Assembly (NCBI RefSeq): GCF_018866305.1
Contig: NZ_CP076456.1
Location: 2,666,001 to 2,730,000 of the forward strand
Direction of reading: 5' to 3'
Length of the DNA stretch: 64,000 nucleotides
Origin: Arthrobacter sunyaminii
Lineage (GTDB): Bacteria > Actinomycetota > Actinomycetes > Actinomycetales > Micrococcaceae
Part shown: in pieces, positions 35,896 to 45,162 of the stretch
Numbering within the stretch: the first letter of the stretch is position 1
Layout: the number at the start of each line of letters is the position of its first letter
Position numbers and translations under genes: made by a program
Notes under the pieces: generated by a model
What the model was told of the DNA's origin: nothing
The model's input: the letters and a program-made list of their open reading frames with translations, nothing else
Database searches by the model: none

Positions 35896-38682
35896 TCACT
35901 TCCCCCCCTTTGAGCCGCCCCTCCGCTCTTCACTGTGGTTGTCGGTCACGTGCGGCAGCCCGACGAGGGATCGCTGCCGGTCCCATGGACGCCCCAGATT
36001 CTCCACCACCACGGTGATCCGCTCACACGAGCGCGAATCCCAGAAGGGGAAGGTCTCCCGTACCCGCTCCTCATACTTTTCTTCGCGGGCGAGTCCCCCG
36101 CGGACGATGCGCTCGAGTTCTTGAATGGCACTGTCCACGTTGTCAGTCACCGGACCAAAACCGTGCTGGGCATAGTCGAAGTATCCCTTGCGGTACACAT
36201 GCTTGCCCCGGAAAATCTCGTCGCCGTCAAACTGCACGTAAATAAGGTTGCTCCCCGCATACGCGGCATCAAAGGCAATGGAGGAATGGTCGGTGATCAG
36301 AGTGTGGGCTTTGGTGAGTTCAGCCTGGACGCTCACGTCCCGGTACCGCGCCGGCCGCACAAATTCTGGCAGGTCCAGATACGGCACCACGAATTCGAAC
36401 TCGGGATGGGGCATGAACACCACGTCCACCCCCTGGTTGACGCTCAGTTCCTTGAGCTCCGCGGAGCGGAGCAGCGCCATCCACGTTCCGCCAAAGTCCG
36501 TCGCTTCAAAGGCCCGGGCAGCCTCGGCCGGCGTGGCACAGACCTCAATGACCTTTTTCACGTACTGCCGCCAGGTGGGGGCGATCAGGACCTGACGGCG
36601 CTCCTCAACGGGTGAGGCCAGCGCGGCTGTGCGTAGGGCGTCGTAGCGGGGCAGCCCCACGAGTTTGGCCTGGTGGTTCGTCAGCCGGTACACACTGTTG
36701 TTGCCGGCAATCGATTCGTGCTCGCCATGGGTGGTAGTGACCATTGCCGCGATGTCCTTGCCATTGATCCACCGGGACATGTCATCCTTGATGACACCGT
36801 GCTGGAGGTAGACAAATTTGGCGTTGCCGCTGCCGAAACGCTTGCGGCTCACCGGGTATTCAACGTTCCAGTTGGCGTGTGAGGAGAGTTTATAGGCGGC
36901 ATTCAACACCAGCAGCACGGATTCGTCCGAGCCGTAGGGAACCAGTTTGAATCCTTCACCCTGCAAACGGTGCCAGTCCGCACAGTCCTGTTCAATCACG
37001 AAGAAGGCATTGATATCAGGGCGGTGCTTCATGAGGTACCGGTACAGGTGCTCCGCATTGTCATCGGCCCGGTCAATCCGGTCCATCAGCAGCCAGGCAT
37101 CCTGGTACCGCGCGCGCCGCGGTTCCGTGGATGCCCTGCGGATCAACGCCTGGTCTGCCGCAGCACGTTTTTTGGCGGCGACCGATTTGAGTTGCCGGCG
37201 GAGCACCCGGTTTATTGCTAACGCCGCCGTCCGGGAACGGGACTGTCCGGACAGTACCTGCCGGACAGTGAGTCCCGCACGGGCACGCGCGACACGCCGG
37301 GACACGCGGCTTCCGCCAACGGTCTTGGTTAGACGACTTTCCTCACGCCCAGCAGCCAGTTGAAGGTAGGGCGCCGGCTCCGGCTTGCGCCCGGGCTGCA
37401 GCGGCACTCTGCGGTCCGTGGTGGGAACCGCCTTAACGCCATCCAGCACGATCTCGGTGCTCTCCCCCGCCGGCAAAACAAGGATCCGCTCACGGATCAG
37501 GACCTTGCCCAGCACCCGGTGCTCCAACACCTTGGCGGCCACCGGAGGCCGGGAAACGCCGTCCACTACGTATTCTTCCTGCGGCAGGTTCCCCTGGTAG
37601 AGGTAGTTATAGGTTGTGACCTGCTGCTCTGGATCGGTTGCCCCCTCCACCACGAGAGGATCACTGTCACGGATGCCCTTGTAGTAGGTGCGGAGAATGT
37701 TATGGAAGAGCCAGCCCTGGCTAACCACGCTGAAGGAGCTAATGGCCTCCAGATCGATCAGCGCAACAATTCGTTCGAGCAGGCGGTGCATAGTGGCCTG
37801 CTGATCAGGCGTAGCCGACCCTGTGTCGCTGTGCATGCGTTTGTCGTCAATGTAGAACCACACCAGGTCGTAAAGCACCATGTACTGCGCCCAGCGCGGA
37901 ACATGCCCGGCACATTGGCGCACAGCCTCGAGCATTCCCAGCCAGCCGTGTTCAGGCAGATCGCTGTAGGCACGGGGGTCGCCCCATGTGCCCTGAACCA
38001 GTGATGCACCGCTGCTGCGCTGGCGGCGATAGTAGTAGCTAGCGGATGCGACGAGCCCGACGACGGGACGGTCCACGACCGCCAGATAGCGGCCGATGAG
38101 GTGCGCGTCCTCGAACTTGGGCCGGATCCGCTCATCAAAGCGCAGGCCATGCGCTTCCAGAACCTCCCTGCGCAGGAAGGTGGTTGGCCCGTGCATATGG
38201 ATGTACTCCGGGTTCAGGTTCAGGTCCACCAACTGATCCCCCAGACGGAACTTCCGGTTGAGCAGATGGCCCTGTGACGTCTTCAATGATGCGTCATTGA
38301 ATTGGACAAGCCGTCCGGTGAGCATCTGCGCCGACTGCTGGGTGTCCCGGGAGATGAATTCCGAGAGTCGCTGGAAATACTGCGGATGGAATGCGTCATC
38401 GGGATCGCAGAACGTAACCCATGTATTGCGGACTAAGTCCAGCCCAGCGTTTCGTGCAGAACCGGGGCCGCCGTTGGTCTTATCGACCAGTCGAACGTTG
38501 GCCCGCCCCTCTGCCCACCTTGATACCAGGGCGGCCGACTCATCAGTGGAACCATCGTTAATCACAACGATGTCCAAGTCATCCACAGAGTAGGTCTGGA
38601 CCTCCAGGGACTTGAGAAACACCGGAACGTACTCCGCCACGTTGTAAAGCGCCACCACCAGGGAAAACTGGCCCTCAGTCAC
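35896..38682 (-). CDS. GT2 glycosyltransferase / CDP-glycerol-type glycerophosphotransferase fusion, copy B
   Basis: A 928-residue fusion: a GT2 domain (about 1-230) with FSLVVALYNVAEYV, VVINDGSTDES, NGGPGSARNAGLD and FCDPDDA; a basic linker (about 430-530); and a C-terminal polyol-phosphate transferase domain (about 540-905) with YLQHGVIKDDMSRW, IAPTWRQYV and TDHSSIAFDAAY. It is paralogous along its whole length to the gene at 45163-47901. The GTG at 38682 has GGAG 8 nt upstream and matches the N terminus of that paralogue; an ATG 19 codons earlier lacks a site. The C terminus is an unusual Gly/Lys-rich tail (GGSKGGK). GC content is close to that of the genome. Confidence 0.88.
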   Translation of the reverse strand: MTEGQFSLVVALYNVAEYVPVFLKSLEVQTYSVDDLDIVVINDGSTDESAALVSRWAEGRANVRLVDKTNGGPGSARNAGLDLVRNTWVTFCDPDDAFHPQYFQRLSEFISRDTQQSAQMLTGRLVQFNDASLKTSQGHLLNRKFRLGDQLVDLNLNPEYIHMHGPTTFLRREVLEAHGLRFDERIRPKFEDAHLIGRYLAVVDRPVVGLVASASYYYRRQRSSGASLVQGTWGDPRAYSDLPEHGWLGMLEAVRQCAGHVPRWAQYMVLYDLVWFYIDDKRMHSDTGSATPDQQATMHRLLERIVALIDLEAISSFSVVSQGWLFHNILRTYYKGIRDSDPLVVEGATDPEQQVTTYNYLYQGNLPQEEYVVDGVSRPPVAAKVLEHRVLGKVLIRERILVLPAGESTEIVLDGVKAVPTTDRRVPLQPGRKPEPAPYLQLAAGREESRLTKTVGGSRVSRRVARARAGLTVRQVLSGQSRSRTAALAINRVLRRQLKSVAAKKRAAADQALIRRASTEPRRARYQDAWLLMDRIDRADDNAEHLYRYLMKHRPDINAFFVIEQDCADWHRLQGEGFKLVPYGSDESVLLVLNAAYKLSSHANWNVEYPVSRKRFGSGNAKFVYLQHGVIKDDMSRWINGKDIAAMVTTTHGEHESIAGNNSVYRLTNHQAKLVGLPRYDALRTAALASPVEERRQVLIAPTWRQYVKKVIEVCATPAEAARAFEATDFGGTWMALLRSAELKELSVNQGVDVVFMPHPEFEFVVPYLDLPEFVRPARYRDVSVQAELTKAHTLITDHSSIAFDAAYAGSNLIYVQFDGDEIFRGKHVYRKGYFDYAQHGFGPVTDNVDSAIQELERIVRGGLAREEKYEERVRETFPFWDSRSCERITVVVENLGRPWDRQRSLVGLPHVTDNHSEERRGGSKGGK

Positions 38683-39317
38683 GTTCGTGTCTCCACTCAG
38701 TTGAATAAGCCGTCCGGCAGCCCCTATCAGGCCAATCACCGCAGAGGCAGGTGTTTATGCGCTTCGTACACGATCCACAAGCGCAGGGACTGCCCAATTT
38801 AACAGCTTTGGGTCGGGCAGCACCGCTCTCTCCGTCATATGCTTCCATACCCGGCTGCCGTCGCTGTCGCCTCAGCTGCCCGTATAGATCCCAGTACGGT
38901 TATATTTCCTGACTCAGCCCGCACAGGGCCCAGTTGCGTAAGTTCATTCCAAGGTTAGATTGGAAACGTCGTCATAGCTTACCCCCTACCCTAACCAGTC
39001 ATACCCGGCGTTTGATCAGGTGGAAATCTTCTTGATCCGTTACCGTTATTTACGGCACGGCCGACGTACCAAAGGATCTGTCAAGGTCATTTAGTCGGTT
39101 TGCGGTGCATTGAAAGGACCATCGTACCGAATACACCCAAAGGTGACGGGCTAGCATAAGAAAGCGCCACAGGCGATCGGGCACCGTTCTGAACAGTAGA
39201 CTCCCAATGCTAGTTTGCTGCTGGCCAAGGACCATACAACGAGATGCCGCCCCTTCCGTACCTTCAAAAAGCGTATTTGAAATACACCAACCTCAATCTC
39301 AAACTCAAGGAGTATAG
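38683..39317. other. 635-bp divergent intergenic region
   Basis: AT-richer than its surroundings, with no credible gene; the short frames present have neither ribosome sites nor codon bias. It must carry promoters for copy B (minus) and the SGNH hydrolase (plus). It contains the palindromes CCGTTATTTACGG near 39044 and GTATTTGAAATAC at 39273-39285. Its length, in a region where most gaps are under 120 bp, suggests a lost gene, a small RNA or a multi-site control region. Confidence 0.5.
39273..39285. promoter_or_regulatory. Perfect palindrome upstream of the SGNH hydrolase gene
   Basis: GTATTTGAAATAC is a 13-bp perfect dyad about 33 bp before the ATG at 39318, at a position where a repressor could block the promoter. 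No regulator gene lies in the window. Confidence 0.3.
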
Positions 39318-40232
39318 ATGACAAAGCGATATATCCGTTTGAAAGAATATCCAACTAATAGTGACCAATGGGTGACTCCATCCCCCGACTACATTTCGGG
39401 CACTGACGGAACTCTGCCTGAGGGCCCGTTTCGGTGCCGCTCAGATTACAACGGGTTTATCCAAACCGGCAACCCATCAGTTCCCGGCGCACGACCCATA
39501 GTCTTTCTCGGAGATTCGTTTGTGGAGTCTATGTATACAGCCGAGAGTGACCGATTTGTCTCGGTAGTCGAGCGGACACTCCGAACCCACGGCCATAGCG
39601 TGCAGTGCATGAACGGAGGATATTCGGGATCAACGACGCTGCAACTGCTGAACGTCCTGATCAATAAGGTCTACCCCGTCATAGGCCCTGGCGGGACCGT
39701 CGTCCTATTTGCACCGCATAGCGACCGTGACTACCTCTATAAGCAAGGTACCTATTGGAGCGATACGCAACGTGGGGCCACAATACTTCCGCCTGGTGAC
39801 CCTGGTCATCAGGACATTCCGCGTGGACAAGCATCTGCTGTCATGGTCCTCAGACTCTTCGCCACAGCGGCCCAGCAGCTGGGAATGCGTTTGGTTTTGG
39901 CGACCGCACCTTACCGTACCGGTGACTATGACGCTGACCCATTGTTTCCACTCAGGTACCACGGGCGGCCCGACTGGTTCCGTGCTGGAATGGCACGGAG
40001 ACGCCATTGGATTTCCACCATCGCAGACACGGCCGCCGAGTTTAATCTGCCATTGATCAAGGCAGAGGAATTCATCGGTGGTCATGCTAGCTGCTTCTAT
40101 GACGAATTGCACCTTAACACCGAAGGGCAGAGGCGCGTTTCAATGTACGTATCAGAAAAACTCGGGGAGCTTTGGGCCACGGATAAGCGGGGCCCCGGCA
40201 AGGTCGATTCAGACTCACTTCCTGTCGGATAG
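39318..40232 (+). CDS. SGNH/GDSL hydrolase
   Basis: A 304-residue protein without signal peptide. The nucleophile is Ser67 in FLGDSFVES (63-71), a glycine block follows at NGGYSGSTTLQ (99-109), and the catalytic Asp262 and His265 are in YDELHLN. Such domains act as O-acetyl esterases or, in polysaccharide loci, as O-acyltransferases; lack of a secretion signal suggests a cytoplasmic substrate such as a lipid-linked intermediate. AAGGAG lies 7 nt before the ATG. It converges with the alpha/beta-hydrolase-DUF6270 gene across 44 bp. AT-rich. Confidence 0.8.
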   Translation: MTKRYIRLKEYPTNSDQWVTPSPDYISGTDGTLPEGPFRCRSDYNGFIQTGNPSVPGARPIVFLGDSFVESMYTAESDRFVSVVERTLRTHGHSVQCMNGGYSGSTTLQLLNVLINKVYPVIGPGGTVVLFAPHSDRDYLYKQGTYWSDTQRGATILPPGDPGHQDIPRGQASAVMVLRLFATAAQQLGMRLVLATAPYRTGDYDADPLFPLRYHGRPDWFRAGMARRRHWISTIADTAAEFNLPLIKAEEFIGGHASCFYDELHLNTEGQRRVSMYVSEKLGELWATDKRGPGKVDSDSLPVG

Positions 40233-40276
40233 ATACTTCGGGCTATTCCCCCAAGTGTTCGCTAACGAGCCGCGGG

Positions 40277-42712
40277 CTATTGCAAGGACGTCGTCATTTT
40301 ATACCCCAGCCTTTTCAATAACTCCTCACGAAAAGTTCGATAGAACCCGGACTCGTAGTGGTACGGAGCGGGGCCCCCGGGGTGGGAGGGATCGCTGAGC
40401 GTCTTTGCTCCGCCGGCGCTGACCGCTTCTGCTGGGACATGCTGCAGGAATATCTCGTCAAGCTTCGACCATCGCATGTTGATTGCGTTGACGAACTTCT
40501 TGGAGAAGTCCACTCGTGCTCCTTTGTCGAAATAGGAGTACGCCGCTCGCGCAGAATTTAATATCACCCGCGTCTCAGGAAAGTGTTTCCGTCGCAGGGT
40601 TTCGAATTCCCCCGCGGCGGCACGGAAGGCCCGCAGGTATTCTTCCTCGTTATCCCAAAGATTCAGGGTCTGATATACGTGTGCGGACTCTTTCCAGTAG
40701 CGCGTATTATGAAGCTTCCAATCGTTGTTGGTAACCAGCGAGCCCTCTGCGCGTAAACACCCAAAACGCGCGTCAGCAAATAAATCAACAACTAGAATAT
40801 CTGGAGCGTCGCCAGCTACAAGATCAACCATGTATTGCTTGCTGAAGTCACGGACGGTTGTCCGCGTTGAATGCTGGTCGGAGCCTTCCAACTCTCCTGT
40901 TGAAACCCCCACAGGTTTTGACATCAGCGATAAAAACGAGGACTGATAATGTTCGTTACCCAGGGTAAAATATGACTTCCAGCCGGGTGACAAACGACTG
41001 TTGAAGTTGTCTCGTGAAACACAGGACCCGACAACATCCACTCTGGGCCTGTTGCTAAGCTGCACTGAACTAAATGATCCGGAGATGGAAACTACGCTTT
41101 CCAACGGCTCGCTGAACACTACATCGCCGAATCGTGCTGTCACGAAGGCTGCGTATTGCCCAGGCGGAGTTCCCATCAGCGCAACACCCCTGTACTTAGG
41201 CGTCGCGTAGTATGCCTTTGAATAATCGATCCAAGAGCCGCGGAACTGTTCATTTATCTCCGGCCGGTTGTCCGAGGCCAAGGGGAACGCCGCTATCGGC
41301 GCTCCGCCCTCTACCGGGCATAGAACGAGATAATATCTGACGTCATGGTAATGGGCCGTTGGAATTCCCTCCACAGCGAAGTAGCCTTCAAAGTGGACAC
41401 GGTCCTCTGCGGCCCACCGCCCCATTTCCTTGAAGTACGCACCTCGTGCGGCAGCGCCGAGTGCCGGGCGTTTGGTCAATGTCGTGCGAGATTCATCTGT
41501 CTCGATCTTATAAAGATAGCCTTCGCCTGACGTCCATACGTTCCGCGAGCGGTTAGAACTGGCCGGCACTAGATGCTGCCTTCCACCGTGACGCACATTC
41601 AAGGAAACATGGTACTTTCCTTCCGGGAGTCCGGACAGGGAAATCCCCTTGTGCGCGAGTGATGCGAACTTTGCCGTGGAGTAATCGCAATACTGATGCT
41701 CATAGAACTTGGTGCTCAGGAGGGGATCTTTTACTCCGCCTAGGGGCACCTCATGTGTGAAAGATTCGCTGGCGAATTGAATGCCGGTTCGAACCTTTCC
41801 ATAGTCATCCGCAGGGTAACCCTTAACGAACGCATATCCTTCAGGAAAGAGGAGGGATCCTTTGAAGCTGATGGACGTCAGGGCCTGAACAACTTCATCC
41901 CTGCCGCGAACCTGCTCCAGCGTCAGACTCGAAGCGGCATTGCCGGGAGCCATCGACCCGTTGCAAAGGATCCCCAGGGCAGGTTTGACCCCCTCGCTCA
42001 ACAGACTCAGGATGCTGGTTATTGTCGGAACATTATATCGAGTGACCGCGCTGTGGGTGTCCACCAAGGGGCTTGATGTCAGAACATAGTTGAAGTTGGT
42101 GTACTTACCCAACTCACGCAGATAAGGCACAACGCTTTTCTTATGTTGCGGATCACTTTCGGAAGAAAACAGGTACAGGTTCCGCGCGAGATTGGCATCA
42201 TCACGAAGTAGATTCGGGAGAAGGGAATCTAGGTAATCGCATTCTGCTGATGACCCGTCTTTTGTCATCGCACTGAACACCTCGGGCCACTTTTTCCTGA
42301 CCGAACTGCCAATGTGCATTTGCGGAACCGTTGCCAGAATCGCCCCATAGTTGTATTTGATACCATAATAGAGGGCAGCACTCCCACCTTTGGAAAATCC
42401 AGCCACAGCACACTGATCTCGGGTGATGCCCAAGTAACGGATGGCCTCCTCTATCAGGGAAGCGACGGCCCGTTCCACACTGAAATCAAGGGCTGTGCAC
42501 AAATAATATGCGAAGTTGTCGGAGAAATCATCAAGTATCCATAAGACGTTTCCACGGACGCTGGATATCGGCCCGCCGTCAAAGTCATACGTGCCGCGTT
42601 CGCGAAATCCCGAGAATATAACGATCAGGTTCCGGCGGTCTCCGATTGCTTTCCGGTACTTGTATTTCACATTCACACCATCGTGTAAATACGTACCTTC
42701 GACGATGCTCAT
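40277..42712 (-). CDS. Alpha/beta-hydrolase (Asp2-like) fused to a DUF6270-type domain
   Basis: An 811-residue three-part protein. Residues about 1-240 form an alpha/beta hydrolase with the elbow GFSKGGS (Ser107), candidate acids Glu185/Asp187 and His220 in VDTHSAV; this recalls Asp2, the accessory-Sec glycan O-acetyltransferase. Residues about 260-545 are beta-rich with two similar repeats (around GISLSGLPEGKYHVSLNVR and GVALMGTPPGQYAAFVTAR). Residues about 555-811 resemble DUF6270, with VVGSCVSRDNF (near 559) and DPSHPGG (Asp774, His777); these look like the first and last catalytic blocks of an SGNH fold. No membrane segment. It probably acylates or de-acylates the wall polymer of this locus. 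Confidence 0.7.
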   Translation of the reverse strand: MSIVEGTYLHDGVNVKYKYRKAIGDRRNLIVIFSGFRERGTYDFDGGPISSVRGNVLWILDDFSDNFAYYLCTALDFSVERAVASLIEEAIRYLGITRDQCAVAGFSKGGSAALYYGIKYNYGAILATVPQMHIGSSVRKKWPEVFSAMTKDGSSAECDYLDSLLPNLLRDDANLARNLYLFSSESDPQHKKSVVPYLRELGKYTNFNYVLTSSPLVDTHSAVTRYNVPTITSILSLLSEGVKPALGILCNGSMAPGNAASSLTLEQVRGRDEVVQALTSISFKGSLLFPEGYAFVKGYPADDYGKVRTGIQFASESFTHEVPLGGVKDPLLSTKFYEHQYCDYSTAKFASLAHKGISLSGLPEGKYHVSLNVRHGGRQHLVPASSNRSRNVWTSGEGYLYKIETDESRTTLTKRPALGAAARGAYFKEMGRWAAEDRVHFEGYFAVEGIPTAHYHDVRYYLVLCPVEGGAPIAAFPLASDNRPEINEQFRGSWIDYSKAYYATPKYRGVALMGTPPGQYAAFVTARFGDVVFSEPLESVVSISGSFSSVQLSNRPRVDVVGSCVSRDNFNSRLSPGWKSYFTLGNEHYQSSFLSLMSKPVGVSTGELEGSDQHSTRTTVRDFSKQYMVDLVAGDAPDILVVDLFADARFGCLRAEGSLVTNNDWKLHNTRYWKESAHVYQTLNLWDNEEEYLRAFRAAAGEFETLRRKHFPETRVILNSARAAYSYFDKGARVDFSKKFVNAINMRWSKLDEIFLQHVPAEAVSAGGAKTLSDPSHPGGPAPYHYESGFYRTFREELLKRLGYKMTTSLQ

Positions 42713-42831
42713 CTTTGTGCTGATTCCTTACGCGTAACCTGCCGAACCAATATATTCAACTGTCTTATTCGAACACGGACCATTCAGTAAACGATTCGTA
42801 TAAGGCGCAGGATGACCGTATTATTCATTCC

Positions 42832-45129
42832 ATGTTCCTTCACACCTGCCAGACTGCCAAAGAGAGTCTAACCGACGACGAGACGTTCCTAGCCTTGGAG
42901 CTCGGCGTGCTGGACGACTTCATTTCTGGATCAAGCCGAGGCGGGACCCGACCGTTACAGAACGAACATCTTGAGTATCTGGCGGCGCTCCACTTTCGGG
43001 GTGATGGCGAATTAGCTTTGGAGCTCCTAGACCGCGCCTTGGCCATTGCGTCTGATGACTCGCTCCCCACTGCGGGCACAGTATCCCAATCTGAACTGCT
43101 TATCCTCAAGGCAGATATGCTGATAGCGACGAATTCACTCGCTGATGCAGAGTCAACTCTCCTGCATGCGGCCTCTATCAGCAGTTCGCCGCACATGATC
43201 GGTGTTGTCGCCATTCTTCATGCCAAACTGCTTGCGGGATCGTTCAGAAAACAGGAAGCCTTGACAGTCCTCCAGAGTGCCGTCGGTTCCCTCACCCCAG
43301 AGACAGTACCGACGGAACTTGTCAGCTCGCTAGCAGCTGCATACGCCGGTGCAGGCGACTACGGACAGGCGGAAGAGCTTCTCCGCACCCACATCCACCA
43401 GGTGTCCGGCATCCCTCCCGTCCCGCGATCTGACGGTGCTGCGCTGTGCCGCTTACAGCTCGCATCGGTGTTATTCGAACAGGGAAAGTACCTTGAAACC
43501 GAAAGTACGCTGCGTGTGACCGAACCAGATGAAACATCAGCTCCGATGGTCTCCACCGATTTGTCCGACTATTACACGGCTGCCTGCAGTGCTGTTTCCT
43601 CGGGAAAACTACTCTCGGACTGTATAACTGCATCACCATTTCTTTCCCGGCCCGCTGGCTCGGGCGCGGTAAGCCTCCAGCTCTTCGCTGCTTTCGATTG
43701 GCTTCGGGCGGGCGAGACCAGCAAAGACACCATGTTGCGCGATTCCCGCAGCAGTGGAGCTGTAACCTCCGCGCCTTGGGCGGAGATCTTCCACGCAGAA
43801 GAACTCAACCTCCAGGGTTCCGCTTATGGGCGCTTGGTGGAACGTGACTACGCCGGCGCAGTAGAGGCGTTTCAAAAGCTCGAGAGGTTGCGGGCAGAGG
43901 CTTCCCGCGAACGAACACTAATAGCCGTTCTAGATTCCAGGGCTTTGGCCTCTGCTCTCGTCCAAGCGGGGCATTCCGGTGCGCTCGAAGCCGTGCGCCG
44001 CGCCCGCCGCTATTCGCAACTCCTGCTCGGTCTCTCAGCAGTCAGCACCCTCTGGGCAGTCTTCGATGAAGCTCGGGTTCTGCTGGACCGCGACGAGGCA
44101 TCGCAGGCCGGGACTCTCGTACGGCAGGCTCTCACACGGGACGAGCCATCCAGCGATGCGCGGGAAGTCCTCCTCCGGCTACATCTGATCCTCATGGAGG
44201 TCAACACTCGGTCAGGTTTTGTTCATGAGAGTCTGAAGTCGGTTGACTCGCTAGCTTCCGAAGCTGCTGTTCTTCGAAGCGTTGCTCCGGACTTGGAATT
44301 CATCGTCAAGTATCAGGCTGCGGCGGCCAAGGCAGCTGCTGGCGACTTCGACGCGGCCGAGCATGAATTTACGGCGTTGCGCCACGCCCTGGACGCTGCC
44401 GAAGATATGCCGCCGGAGCTCGCTCTTAAGGCCGCCTACGGCCTCGCACGGGTGAGGCAGCATCGTGGAGAGTACTCCCATGCGCTTTCACTCCTCCGTC
44501 CGCTGACGGAAGCCGGATCAATGAGTAGGCCTCTGTCTCTGCGGGTACGCCGTCGGACCGCTGCATGCCTCATCAGCCTAAATGAGCATTCAGCCGCTGC
44601 TGACGTCTACCGTTCCTGCGCGGAGGACCTAAATACTTGGGCCGGGGACAAGGATCCGGATTACCTGGATATGCGTCTGCTTCAGGCCGACTGTCTGCTC
44701 GCCTCAGGACAGTTCAAGCCCGCCCGCAGGATTTACCGCACGCTGTGGGAGGTTCTGCACAAGGACTATGGGGGACGGGACGTTTTCTACATCAGAGCGG
44801 TAATGGGAAACGCGACATGTCTGAGGAGATTGAAAGACTACTCAGGTGCCGTGCTCAACTACCGCCGTGTCCACAATCTCGCCGCGCGAACCGAGTACAT
44901 GTCCCAGGAGCAGACCCTGGAGCTCGAGAAATGGCTGGCTTGGAGTCTGGAAATGACTGGCGCGTTGGCTGATGCGGCCCAGCACTACATCGAAGCAATC
45001 CATTTGCTTGGCGAACTGCACCCGGAGCGTGCGGATCTTCTCGAAGACCTCAGATTCCGGGTGCTCTGCTGCAGAGGACAACGCATGTCCATCTCGATCG
45101 AACCGGCCGACCAGCTTCATGACAGCTAA
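42832..45129 (+). CDS. TPR-repeat protein
   Basis: A 765-residue, mostly helical protein built of tetratricopeptide-like pairs. Examples are EYLAALHFRGDGELALELLDRALAI (about 45-70), AAAYAGAGDYGQAEELL (about 165-182), YGLARVRQHRGEYSHALSLL and, near the end, MGNATCLRRLKDYSGAVLNYRRV. No DNA-binding, enzymatic or membrane domain was seen, so it is probably a scaffold. The ATG at 42832 has no clear ribosome site and a nearby ATG in another frame stops early, so the start is uncertain. It lies 33 bp before copy C and is probably co-transcribed with it. Confidence 0.75.
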   Translation: MFLHTCQTAKESLTDDETFLALELGVLDDFISGSSRGGTRPLQNEHLEYLAALHFRGDGELALELLDRALAIASDDSLPTAGTVSQSELLILKADMLIATNSLADAESTLLHAASISSSPHMIGVVAILHAKLLAGSFRKQEALTVLQSAVGSLTPETVPTELVSSLAAAYAGAGDYGQAEELLRTHIHQVSGIPPVPRSDGAALCRLQLASVLFEQGKYLETESTLRVTEPDETSAPMVSTDLSDYYTAACSAVSSGKLLSDCITASPFLSRPAGSGAVSLQLFAAFDWLRAGETSKDTMLRDSRSSGAVTSAPWAEIFHAEELNLQGSAYGRLVERDYAGAVEAFQKLERLRAEASRERTLIAVLDSRALASALVQAGHSGALEAVRRARRYSQLLLGLSAVSTLWAVFDEARVLLDRDEASQAGTLVRQALTRDEPSSDAREVLLRLHLILMEVNTRSGFVHESLKSVDSLASEAAVLRSVAPDLEFIVKYQAAAAKAAAGDFDAAEHEFTALRHALDAAEDMPPELALKAAYGLARVRQHRGEYSHALSLLRPLTEAGSMSRPLSLRVRRRTAACLISLNEHSAAADVYRSCAEDLNTWAGDKDPDYLDMRLLQADCLLASGQFKPARRIYRTLWEVLHKDYGGRDVFYIRAVMGNATCLRRLKDYSGAVLNYRRVHNLAARTEYMSQEQTLELEKWLAWSLEMTGALADAAQHYIEAIHLLGELHPERADLLEDLRFRVLCCRGQRMSISIEPADQLHDS

Positions 45130-45162
45130 TTCCAGAACTATTAATCTCAGGTGAGTTACAAC

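Noticed and set aside
39151..39354. 67-codon minus-strand frame upstream of the SGNH gene
   Set aside because: It overlaps the SGNH promoter and start, and has no ribosome site or coding bias.
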